Source of the DNA: Mesorhizobium huakuii
GTDB lineage: Bacteria > Pseudomonadota > Alphaproteobacteria > Rhizobiales > Rhizobiaceae
Direction: 5' to 3'
Length of the DNA: 64,000 bases
NCBI RefSeq assembly: GCF_030160235.1
Contig: NZ_BSNY01000071.1
Location: forward strand, 124,001 to 188,000
Shown here: positions 55,986 to 64,000 of the stretch, piece after piece
How the letters are laid out: every line of letters starts with the position of its first letter
How positions within the stretch are numbered: the stretch's first letter is position 1
Position numbers and translations under genes: made by a program
Notes under the pieces: generated by a model
What the model was told of the DNA's origin: nothing
Database searches by the model: none
Seen by the model: only the letters and a program-made list of their open reading frames with translations

Positions 55986-56801
55986 ATGCTCGTAAAATCG
56001 CGCCCTTCAGTTTCCGGTAGGCTCCTTGGGGTAGGGCGCCGATCCCTGAGCAATTTTGGCGACACCATGCGGATTGTGAGAGGTCGCTTTGCCGCTCGTC
56101 CCCCGCGTTACCCCAACATCGCCTGGCCGGTATGGGGCATGGTTTGGCTGCTGCTGACAGCGGTGGCATTTGTCCGCCTCGATACGCCGGCGGGGATGGT
56201 CCATGGCCAATGGTCGGGAGCCGGGCTGGCCGAATTCCTGACCCAGTTCGCTCTCGGCGGCTGGTACCTGATCCCGTCGGCGCTTTTGCTCGTCGCGGCC
56301 AATCTGACCGATTGGCGCAGCCTTTCACGGCGGTCGCTGATGCTCGTCTATAACTGGACTTGCCTGGCTTTTCTGGTGCTGAGCGCGGTCGGCCTGTCGG
56401 GCCTGCTGGTCAATGTCCTGAAATATGCGATCGGCCGGGCCCGCCCGCTCTACTTCCAGGATTTTGGTGTGCTCGCCCTCCACCCCTTCGCCTTTGACGC
56501 GCGCTTCGCCGGTTTTCCATCCGGCCATGCCACGACGATGGGGGCGGTGTTCGGCGTTCTCCTGCTTTTGTTTCCGAGGCGCTGGTACATCGCTTTTGTG
56601 GCCACCGCCTGTCTCGCCTCGACCAGGGTTTTCGTCGGCGCGCACTATCCGAGCGATACGGTGGCCGGCTTCGGCCTTGGCTGCGCCTTCGCTCTGGCTT
56701 GCGGACTGGTCTTCGCCCGGCTCGGCTTCATCTTCCGTCCGACGCCGTCAGGGTTGCCTGTCCGCAAGGCATCGTTCCAGCTGATTGCACCGGAAAGATA
56801 A
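55986..56801 (+). CDS. PAP2-family phosphatase (LpxE/LpxF-like)
   Basis: The 271-residue membrane phosphatase has the tripartite PAP2 signature: KYAIGRARP, PSGH and STRVFVGAHYPSD, with six hydrophobic helices. LpxE and LpxF lipid A phosphatases belong to this fold. It lies 45 bases after the GT39 gene on the same strand, so a lipid A phosphate may be removed and replaced by a sugar. ATG at 55986 is used; 56067 is an alternative. Confidence 0.87.
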   Translation: MLVKSRPSVSGRLLGVGRRSLSNFGDTMRIVRGRFAARPPRYPNIAWPVWGMVWLLLTAVAFVRLDTPAGMVHGQWSGAGLAEFLTQFALGGWYLIPSALLLVAANLTDWRSLSRRSLMLVYNWTCLAFLVLSAVGLSGLLVNVLKYAIGRARPLYFQDFGVLALHPFAFDARFAGFPSGHATTMGAVFGVLLLLFPRRWYIAFVATACLASTRVFVGAHYPSDTVAGFGLGCAFALACGLVFARLGFIFRPTPSGLPVRKASFQLIAPER

Positions 56802-56813
56802 GTCGTTACCCGA

Positions 56814-57464
56814 TTAATTGCCGTCCAGGCCGCCGTAGGACCTTACCAGGCGAGCCATGTCGGACGCGTTGGCGACTTCGCTTTCCAGTCCCTGCGCCAC
56901 GCCGGCGCGGTCGGCGACGGGGCGGTTCTGGCTGACCTTCCACTTGCCATGGATCTCGCTGATCTCGATCTCCAGCCCGATGATGCCTTTGATCTGCGAC
57001 TGGATGAAGGGCGGGGGCGCGTCGGTCACGGCCCAGGGTGCTTCGCGGGTCCCTTCCTGGGAAGCGGTCAGATCGCCGATCTGCCGCGCCAGCCACTCCT
57101 GGTCGTCGATCACCTTTGCGGTGCCGCGCACCTGCACAATGGCGTAGTTCCAGGTCGGCACCACCTTGCCGGTCTCGCGCTTGGTCTCGTACCAGGAAGG
57201 CGTCACATAGGCGTCGGCGCCCTGGAAGACGATCAGCACGGGCGACGCCGGATTGTCGGCAATGAGGCGCCAGTGCGGGTTGGCCTTGGCCAAGTGAGCC
57301 CGCAGTCTGCCGTTCGACGCCGCTGCGGCGTCGAGCAGGAAAGGAATGGCGTTGGCGACCGGGCCGTCGGGCCCGTTCGAGATCAGCATGCCGAGCGGAT
57401 GCGTCCTGATCAGTCCATGCAGCACGTCGGGCCGCGTTTCCTGGAAATGGGGAGGCTCGTACAT
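56814..57464 (-). CDS. FMN-binding negative transcriptional regulator, PaiB family
   Basis: The 216-residue protein has MYEPPHFQETRPDVLHGLIR and the FMN-binding split-barrel parts HPLGMLISNG and VFQGADAYVTPSWYETK, plus the C-terminal GLEIEISEIHGKWKVSQNRP. PaiB proteins repress sporulation and protease genes in Bacillus; in Gram-negatives the role is unclear. It is followed on the same strand by an alpha/beta hydrolase upstream. Confidence 0.92.
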   Translation of the reverse strand: MYEPPHFQETRPDVLHGLIRTHPLGMLISNGPDGPVANAIPFLLDAAAASNGRLRAHLAKANPHWRLIADNPASPVLIVFQGADAYVTPSWYETKRETGKVVPTWNYAIVQVRGTAKVIDDQEWLARQIGDLTASQEGTREAPWAVTDAPPPFIQSQIKGIIGLEIEISEIHGKWKVSQNRPVADRAGVAQGLESEVANASDMARLVRSYGGLDGN

Positions 57465-57485
57465 CGGCGCTGGCGCCTTCCCTGT

Positions 57486-58160
57486 CTATCTCAGCCGCTT
57501 GGGCCGCGGATCGGACAATTCGCCCGCCAGCCGGCGATCGAGATAGTCCGCGCATTCCTCGATCAAAAGGTCGGCGTGGTTGGCGAAGAAGTGGTTGGCG
57601 CCGGGCAAGGTCTTCTGCGTGATGGTGATGCCCTTCTGCGTGTGCAGCTTGTCGACCAGGCCCTGTACATCCTTCGGCGGAGCCACCTTGTCGGCATCGC
57701 CATGGATGATCAGGCCCGACGACGGGCAGGGCGCCAGGAACGAGAAGTCATAGGTGTTGGGCTGCGGCGCGATCGAGATGAAGCCCTCGATCTCCGGCCG
57801 GCGCATCAAGAGCTGCATGCCGATCCACGAGCCGAAGGAATAGCCGGCGACCCAGCAGCTTTTGGAATCCGGGTGCAGCGACTGGACCCAGTCGAGTGCG
57901 GCGGCCGCATCCGACAATTCGCCGGTGCCGTGGTCGAATTCGCCCTGGCTGCGACCGATGCCGCGGAAATTGAAGCGCAGCGTGGTGAAATCGCGCTTCT
58001 GGAACATATAGAAGAGGTCGTAGACGATCTTGTTGTTCATCGTGCCGCCGAATTGCGGATGCGGATGCAAGACGATGGCGATCGGCGCGCTCTTTTCCTT
58101 GGAGGGCTGGTAGCGTCCCTCCAGGCGGCCGGCCGGACCGGTGAAAATGACCTCAGGCAT
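57486..58160 (-). CDS. Alpha/beta hydrolase (YjfP/dienelactone-like)
   Basis: The 224-residue protein has the nucleophile elbow GYSFGSW, an early HPHPQFGGTMNN segment, the acid in IIHGDADKV, and the histidine in GANHFF. The HPHPQFGG motif marks the DUF-type alpha/beta hydrolase group common in proteobacteria. Substrate unknown. ATG at 58160 is used, since an extension to 58388 lacks family sequence and overlaps the suf promoter region. Confidence 0.88.
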   Translation of the reverse strand: MPEVIFTGPAGRLEGRYQPSKEKSAPIAIVLHPHPQFGGTMNNKIVYDLFYMFQKRDFTTLRFNFRGIGRSQGEFDHGTGELSDAAAALDWVQSLHPDSKSCWVAGYSFGSWIGMQLLMRRPEIEGFISIAPQPNTYDFSFLAPCPSSGLIIHGDADKVAPPKDVQGLVDKLHTQKGITITQKTLPGANHFFANHADLLIEECADYLDRRLAGELSDPRPKRLR

Positions 58161-58217
58161 AAAATACTCCACTTGGTATACGAATGCGCGGCGCCCGGAA
58201 CGAGTCTTCCTCTGGCC

Positions 58218-58246
58218 TTGACGCAGGGCGAGCGTCTTCTTAGAAG
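58218..58246 (+). promoter_or_regulatory. Sigma-70-type promoter of the suf operon
   Basis: TTGACG (58218-58223) and TAGAAG (58241-58246) are 17 bases apart. The inferred start near 58253 falls inside the Irr-box-like site at 58251-58267. Confidence 0.5.
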
Positions 58247-58250
58247 CTAG

Positions 58251-58267
58251 TTTAGAACTATTCAAAA
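58251..58267. promoter_or_regulatory. Irr-box (ICE)-like palindrome at the suf promoter
   Basis: TTTAGAA-CTA-TTCAAAA differs at one arm base from the rhizobial Irr recognition pattern TTTAGAA-N3-TTCTAAA (as I recall it). It overlaps the predicted +1, where repression by Irr under iron limitation would be effective. A role for RirA or IscR cannot be excluded. Confidence 0.55.
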
Positions 58268-58398
58268 CTGAGTGGCCAAACGTCGAGCCCGGCCACCCGC
58301 GCCGCAAGCCGCGTAAATAGGACGGCTCGCCTTGGAATTTCAAGGAAATAACGCCATACGACGACCGAATGGCTTCTGACGGGATCAACTGGACGAAA

Positions 58399-59562
58399 AT
58401 GGCCGCAAAACGCGCCTATCTCGACTATAATGCCAGTGCGCCGCTGCTCCCAGCGGCGCGCGCGGCTATGGTCGCGGCGCTTGACGTGGCGGCCAACCCG
58501 TCATCGGTCCATGCCGAGGGCCGCGCCGCGCGACGCCTGATCGAGACCGCAAGGCGTGAGGTCGCGGCTCTGGTGAATGCCAGGCCCGAACATGTCGTGT
58601 TCACCTCCGGTGCGACGGAGGCCGCCTCGACGTTGCTGACCCCCGAATGGCAGATGGGGCGCGGCAGCGTGCGCATGAGCCGGCTCTACGTCTGCGAGGC
58701 CGATCATCCCTGCCTGTTGAACGGCGGGCGCTTCCCGGCGGCGCAAGTGACGCGCATCGGCGTCGACGCCAACGGCATTGCCAAATTTGCCGCCCTGGCC
58801 GAGGCACTTGGCGGTCACGACAAGGCCGACGGCCTGCCGCTGGTCGCCATCCACGCTGCCAACAACGAGACCGGCGTGATCCAGCCGATCGATCGCATTG
58901 CCGAAATCGTCAAGGCCGCTGGCGGCATTCTTGTCGTCGATGCCGTTCAGGCAGCGGGCCGCGTTTCGATCGACATGTCAGCGGGTTACGCCGACTATTT
59001 GATTCTGTCTTCGCACAAGATCGGCGGTCCCAAGGGCGTCGGCGCCATTGTCGCCGCCGCCGATCTGATGATGCCGAAGCCTCTGATCAATGGCGGCGGC
59101 CAGGAAAAAGGCCATCGCGGTGGCACCGAAAATCTCGCCGCCATATCAGGCTTCGGTGCCGCCGCGCGCGAAGCGCTGGCCGGACTGCCGGCGATCGATG
59201 CGGTGCGCCAGCGCCGCGACGAGATCGAAGCCATCGCGAAAATGCTGGTCCCGGACGCGGAAATCTTTGGAACCGGCGCGCCAAGGCTTGCCAACACGAC
59301 ATTCTTCGCTATTGCGGGCATCAAGGCCGAAACCGCGCAGATCGCCTTCGATCTTGCCGGTGTGGCGCTGTCGGCCGGCTCCGCCTGTTCGTCGGGCAAG
59401 GTCGGGCCGAGCCACGTGCTGAAAGCCATGGGCTATGGCGACAGTCTTGGCGCCTTGCGCGTGTCGATCGGCTCAGCGACGGGGGTCGAGGACATTGAAT
59501 TGTTCCGCACCGCGCTGGCGGGAATTGCCCAGCGCCGGGCGGGTAGGGAACAGGCCGCCTGA
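58399..59562 (+). CDS. Cysteine desulfurase, IscS/NifS-like
   Basis: The 387-residue PLP enzyme supplies sulfur for Fe-S cluster assembly. The Schiff-base lysine lies in SSHKIGGPKGVG, and the active cysteine loop is SAGSACSSGK. It is group I (IscS-like), unlike the SufS at the operon end. ATG at 58399 (MAAKRAYLDYNASAP) with GGA before it is preferred; 58369 is an alternative. An upstream iscR gene, common in related bacteria, is not present. Confidence 0.92.
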   Translation: MAAKRAYLDYNASAPLLPAARAAMVAALDVAANPSSVHAEGRAARRLIETARREVAALVNARPEHVVFTSGATEAASTLLTPEWQMGRGSVRMSRLYVCEADHPCLLNGGRFPAAQVTRIGVDANGIAKFAALAEALGGHDKADGLPLVAIHAANNETGVIQPIDRIAEIVKAAGGILVVDAVQAAGRVSIDMSAGYADYLILSSHKIGGPKGVGAIVAAADLMMPKPLINGGGQEKGHRGGTENLAAISGFGAAAREALAGLPAIDAVRQRRDEIEAIAKMLVPDAEIFGTGAPRLANTTFFAIAGIKAETAQIAFDLAGVALSAGSACSSGKVGPSHVLKAMGYGDSLGALRVSIGSATGVEDIELFRTALAGIAQRRAGREQAA

Positions 59563-59702
59563 CGCGGTGAAAAGGAATTCAGGCTTCGCAGCCTGGTAGA
59601 GCCGTGCGTTTGCAAGTGGCCGGGTGAATTTCCGGTCGAAACGCACTATATGGAACTTACGCCACTTCCGGCGCCTCCAGGGGCTGCCGTTAGCGGTGCC
59701 AT

Positions 59703-59714
59703 AGTTTGAAAACT
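59703..59714. promoter_or_regulatory. Small palindrome upstream of sufB
   Basis: AGTTTGAAAACT is a perfect 12-bp palindrome 36 bases before the sufB start, in the 188-base gap after the desulfurase gene. Regulatory role uncertain. Confidence 0.25.
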
Positions 59715-59750
59715 GTCGGGCCTTGACCCCGGCGTGGATGGAGAACGCAT

Positions 59751-61268
<1,518 letters not shown>

Positions 61269-61294
61269 CCGGACAGATATTCAGGAACAAAAGA

Positions 61295-62050
61295 ATGCTT
61301 GAGATCAAGAACCTGCACGCCCGCATCGTCGATGATGGCACCGAAATCATCCGCGGCCTGAACCTGACGGTGAAGGCCGGCGAGGTCGCCGCCATCATGG
61401 GCCCGAACGGTTCGGGCAAGTCGACGCTGTCCTACATCCTTGCCGGCCGCGAGGATTACGAAGTCACCGAAGGCGACATCCTCTACAATGGCCAGTCGAT
61501 TCTCGAAATGGATCCGGCCGAGCGCGCCACGTCAGGCATCTTCCTCGCCTTCCAGTACCCGATGGAAATACCGGGCGTGGCGACGATGGAATTCCTGAAA
61601 GTAGCGATGAACGAGCAGCGCAAGGCGCGCGGCGAGGAGCCGCTGAAAATCCCGGAATTCCTGAAGCGGGTGAAGGAAGCCGCCGCCTCGCTCAGCATGG
61701 ACATGGCGATGCTGAAGCGGCCGCTCAATGTCGGCTTCTCCGGCGGCGAGAAGAAGCGCGCCGAGATCCTGCAGATGAAGCTCTTGGAGCCGAAGCTGTG
61801 CGTGCTCGACGAGACCGATTCCGGCCTCGACATCGATGCGCTGAAGATCGTTTCCGACGGCGTCAACGCGCTGCGTGCGCCGGACCGGGCGTTCCTGGTC
61901 ATCACCCACTACCAACGCCTGCTCGAGCACATCGTGCCTGACAGCGTGCACGTGCTCTACAAGGGCCAGGTCATCAAATCAGGCGACAAGTCGCTGGCGC
62001 TCGACCTCGAAGCCAATGGCTATGCCGGCGTGATCGGCGAAGCCGCGTGA
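61295..62050 (+). CDS. sufC: Fe-S cluster assembly ATPase SufC
   Basis: This 251-residue ABC-type ATPase drives the SufBCD scaffold. It has Walker A GPNGSGKS at 36-43, signature FSGGEKKRAEI, and Walker B LCVLDETDSGLDIDAL. The YPMEIPGV Q-loop region is typical of SufC. It is separated from sufD by about 25 bases. Confidence 0.98.
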   Translation: MLEIKNLHARIVDDGTEIIRGLNLTVKAGEVAAIMGPNGSGKSTLSYILAGREDYEVTEGDILYNGQSILEMDPAERATSGIFLAFQYPMEIPGVATMEFLKVAMNEQRKARGEEPLKIPEFLKRVKEAAASLSMDMAMLKRPLNVGFSGGEKKRAEILQMKLLEPKLCVLDETDSGLDIDALKIVSDGVNALRAPDRAFLVITHYQRLLEHIVPDSVHVLYKGQVIKSGDKSLALDLEANGYAGVIGEAA

Positions 62051-62075
62051 GATGCCAGAAGGCAAGGTCAAACTG

Positions 62076-63344
62076 ATGAACATGCACACACAACCGCAGC
62101 GGACACCGGCCGAGACGGCGTTGATCGACGCGTTCGGCGACCGGCTGTCGCTGCTGCCGGGCGACGGCGCGGTGATGCTGAAGCGCGACGACGCCATCGA
62201 GGCGATCAAGCACGGCCTGCCGACGCGGCGCGTCGAATCCTGGCACTACACCGATCTGCGCCGGCTGTTGAGCGTGGTGCCGGACTTCGACCCCACCGCG
62301 CTCGCCAAGGCCGTCGCGCCGATCGTCGAAGGCTCCGCCGTTCTGCCGGTCCTGAATGGTAAGTCCGAAGCGAAGGTGCCGGCCATCGACGGTGTCGCCG
62401 TGCAAAGCCTGTCGGAAAAGTTGATCGACGGCAGCATTGCGCCGGGGCTCGATCCCTATGGGAGCGATGATGCGATCGGCGCGCTGAACACCGCTTTCGT
62501 CGCCGACGGTTATTTTGTCGACATTGCCGATGGCGCCGAGCTTGAAAAGCCGATCGAGCTGCAGAATTTGCAGGCCGGCGGCCAAACCCATGTGCGCCTG
62601 GCCGTTCGCGTCGGCGCCGGCGCCAAGGCGGTTATCGTCGAGCGTCAGGCGGGTGATGGCGCCGCTCTGGTCAGTTCGGTCAGCCAGCTCGTGCTCGGCG
62701 AGGGCGCCGAGGTGACGTGGCTGATCGTCCAGGAGCAGCCGGAGATGGCGACGCATCTGGCGCAGTTCAAGGCCCATATCGGCAAGAATGCGAAGCTGAC
62801 GCTGTTCGTCATGAATGCCGGCGGCAAGCTTGTGCGCCAGGAGGTGATGGTCAAGACGACGGGCGAAGGCGCCGATTTCAAACTGCGCGGCATCAACCTT
62901 CTGGCCGGCGATACCCATAGCGACGTGACGATGGTGCTGGACCACGCTGTGCCGCACACGACTTCGACGGAGATCATCCGCAACGTGGTGACGGGCAAGG
63001 CGCGCGGCGTCTTCCAGGGGCGCATCAACGTCCATCAATACGCGCAGAAGACCAACGCCAAGATGGCCTGCAACACGCTGCTGTTGTCGGACGATGGCGA
63101 GTTCTCGACCAAGCCGGAGCTCGAAATCTTCGCCGACGACGTCGTCTGCGGCCATGGCGCGACGGTGACCGAGATCGACCACGACCATCTGTTCTACCTG
63201 ATGGCGCGCGGCGTCGACGAGAAGTCGGCCCGCGGTCTACTGGTCAAGGCCTTCGTCGCCGAGGTGATCGAGGAATTGGACGACGAGACGATCGTCGAGG
63301 CGCTGGAAGCGAGACTCGACGAATGGTTCGTAACGCACGGGTGA
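62076..63344 (+). CDS. sufD: Fe-S cluster assembly protein SufD
   Basis: The 422-residue protein is the SufB partner. It has SRRVESWHYTDLRRLL-like sequence near the N-terminus (RRVESWHYTDL) and the conserved C-terminal beta-helix with ARGVFQGRINVHQYAQKT and FADDVVCGHGATV. ATG at 62076 (MNMHTQPQ) is preferred; 62052 would add eight residues. Confidence 0.95.
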   Translation: MNMHTQPQRTPAETALIDAFGDRLSLLPGDGAVMLKRDDAIEAIKHGLPTRRVESWHYTDLRRLLSVVPDFDPTALAKAVAPIVEGSAVLPVLNGKSEAKVPAIDGVAVQSLSEKLIDGSIAPGLDPYGSDDAIGALNTAFVADGYFVDIADGAELEKPIELQNLQAGGQTHVRLAVRVGAGAKAVIVERQAGDGAALVSSVSQLVLGEGAEVTWLIVQEQPEMATHLAQFKAHIGKNAKLTLFVMNAGGKLVRQEVMVKTTGEGADFKLRGINLLAGDTHSDVTMVLDHAVPHTTSTEIIRNVVTGKARGVFQGRINVHQYAQKTNAKMACNTLLLSDDGEFSTKPELEIFADDVVCGHGATVTEIDHDHLFYLMARGVDEKSARGLLVKAFVAEVIEELDDETIVEALEARLDEWFVTHG

Positions 63345-63364
63345 GGAGCGGTCGGCGTGGCCGA

Positions 63365-63390
63365 CAAAAAGCCAACGATTTGGCTTTTTG
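63365..63390 (+). terminator. Intra-operon hairpin between sufD and sufS
   Basis: CAAAAAGCCAA and TTGGCTTTTTG form a perfect 11-bp stem around CGAT, with five T residues. It lies 20 bases past sufD and 68 bases before sufS. It may attenuate or process the suf transcript. Confidence 0.55.
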
Positions 63391-63458
63391 AGCGACGAAC
63401 GCCCGGAGCCATAGCGAAGGGCCGGCTGACGCGGCGCCCGGGTATCGAAAGACAGACG

Positions 63459-64000
63459 ATGGACCAGAAAGTCGAAACCACCCCCTACGACGTCGAGGCG
63501 ATCCGCCGCGACTTCCCGATCCTGTCGCGTGAAGTCTACGGCAAGCCGCTGGTCTATCTCGACAACGGCGCCTCGGCGCAGAAGCCGCAGGTGGTGCTGG
63601 ATACGATTCAGCATGCCTATTCCCAGGAATATGCCAACGTCCATCGCGGCCTGCATTTCCTGTCGAATGCCGCGACCGACGCCTATGAGAAGGCGCGCGA
63701 GACGGTGCGCCGTTTCCTCAACGCGCCAAGCACCGACAACATCGTCTTCACCTCCAACACGACCTCGGCGATCAACACCGTCGCCTATGGCTATGGCATG
63801 CCCAATATCGGCGAGGGCGACGAGATCGTGCTGTCGATCATGGAGCACCACTCCAACATCGTTCCCTGGCATTTCATCCGCGAGCGGCAGGGCGCCAAGC
63901 TGGTCTGGGTGCCGGTCGACGATCTGGGCGCCTTCCACATCGAGGAGTTCGAGAAGCGGCTGACCGACCGCACCAAGCTCGTTGCCATCACGCAGATGTC
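63459..64000 (+). CDS. sufS: Cysteine desulfurase SufS (partial at window end)
   Basis: The frame from ATG 63459 runs off the right edge after 180 codons. It begins MDQKVETTPYDVEAIRRDFP and has the group II desulfurase pattern: LVYLDNGASAQKP, EYANVHRGLHFLSNAATDAY, FTSNTTSAINTVAYGYG and SIMEHHSNIVPWHF. The PLP lysine and active cysteine lie beyond the window. Following sufD, it fits the standard order. Confidence 0.95.
   Translation, partial: MDQKVETTPYDVEAIRRDFPILSREVYGKPLVYLDNGASAQKPQVVLDTIQHAYSQEYANVHRGLHFLSNAATDAYEKARETVRRFLNAPSTDNIVFTSNTTSAINTVAYGYGMPNIGEGDEIVLSIMEHHSNIVPWHFIRERQGAKLVWVPVDDLGAFHIEEFEKRLTDRTKLVAITQM

Overview
The window is a GC-rich chromosomal segment of an alphaproteobacterium. 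It most resembles a Rhizobiales member of the Mesorhizobium type. Support comes from a split ctaA/argC/speB/rpsI/rplM/paaI block, a clpP-clpX-lon-hup block, a suf operon led by an IscS-like desulfurase, RpoH-type promoter spacing before clpP, an Irr-box-like site before suf, and many sugar ABC transporters. The genus is inferred from gene order and protein character; no database was searched.

Layout. 1-12.3 kb: housekeeping genes (ctaA end, argC, speB, rpsI, rplM, thioesterase, enoyl-CoA hydratase, CoA-binding protein). Apparent additions lie between them: an APH(6)-like kinase, an acyltransferase, a glycerophosphodiesterase, a broken MFS exporter and a hicBA pair with a frameshifted toxin. 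12.4-19.5 kb: an O-acetylhomoserine sulfhydrylase with a cupin, a GT25 glycosyltransferase, two secreted proteins of unknown role, a cytochrome P450 and a DAO-type oxidoreductase. 19.6-25.3 kb: clpP, clpX, lon and a HU protein, with recognisable promoters and terminators and a duplicated terminator after HU.

25.3-34.7 kb: a sugar or polyol locus in divergent units. It holds an aldo/keto reductase, an SIS-domain isomerase, a creatininase-family protein, a complete CUT1-type ABC transporter with a small membrane protein, a FucU/RbsD-like mutarotase and a PfkB kinase. The enzyme set fits a complete uptake, epimerisation, phosphorylation and isomerisation route, but the substrate is not evident. 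34.8-37.4 kb: an accessory-looking stretch with a two-repeat cysteine protein, tRNA-Asp, tRNA-Val, three tiny genes and an orphan strong terminator that may end a small RNA. 37.4-42.4 kb: a ROK regulator, a CUT2-type sugar ABC transporter and an SDR dehydrogenase in one operon.

42.5-52.8 kb: an M24-fold hydrolase, a 111-bp element with 27-bp terminal inverted repeats, an M23 envelope peptidase, a sterol-desaturase-family hydroxylase with an overlapping GNAT-like protein, a Bcp peroxiredoxin, a large AsmA-type protein and tyrS. 52.8-56.8 kb: a 31-bp direct-repeat pair, then GT2, LAB_N-domain, GT39 (ArnT-like) and PAP2 phosphatase genes that look like a lipid A or glycolipid decoration module. 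56.8-64 kb: a PaiB-like flavin protein, an alpha/beta hydrolase, and the suf iron-sulfur cluster operon (IscS-like desulfurase, sufB, sufC, sufD, sufS), which runs off the end of the window.

No transposase, integrase, phage gene, CRISPR array or rRNA was seen. The most interesting signals are the sugar locus with an unplaced creatininase-family enzyme, the putative lipid A module, the 111-bp mobile-looking element, the inactivated hicA toxin, the Irr-like box at the suf promoter and the candidate small RNA near 37.3 kb.
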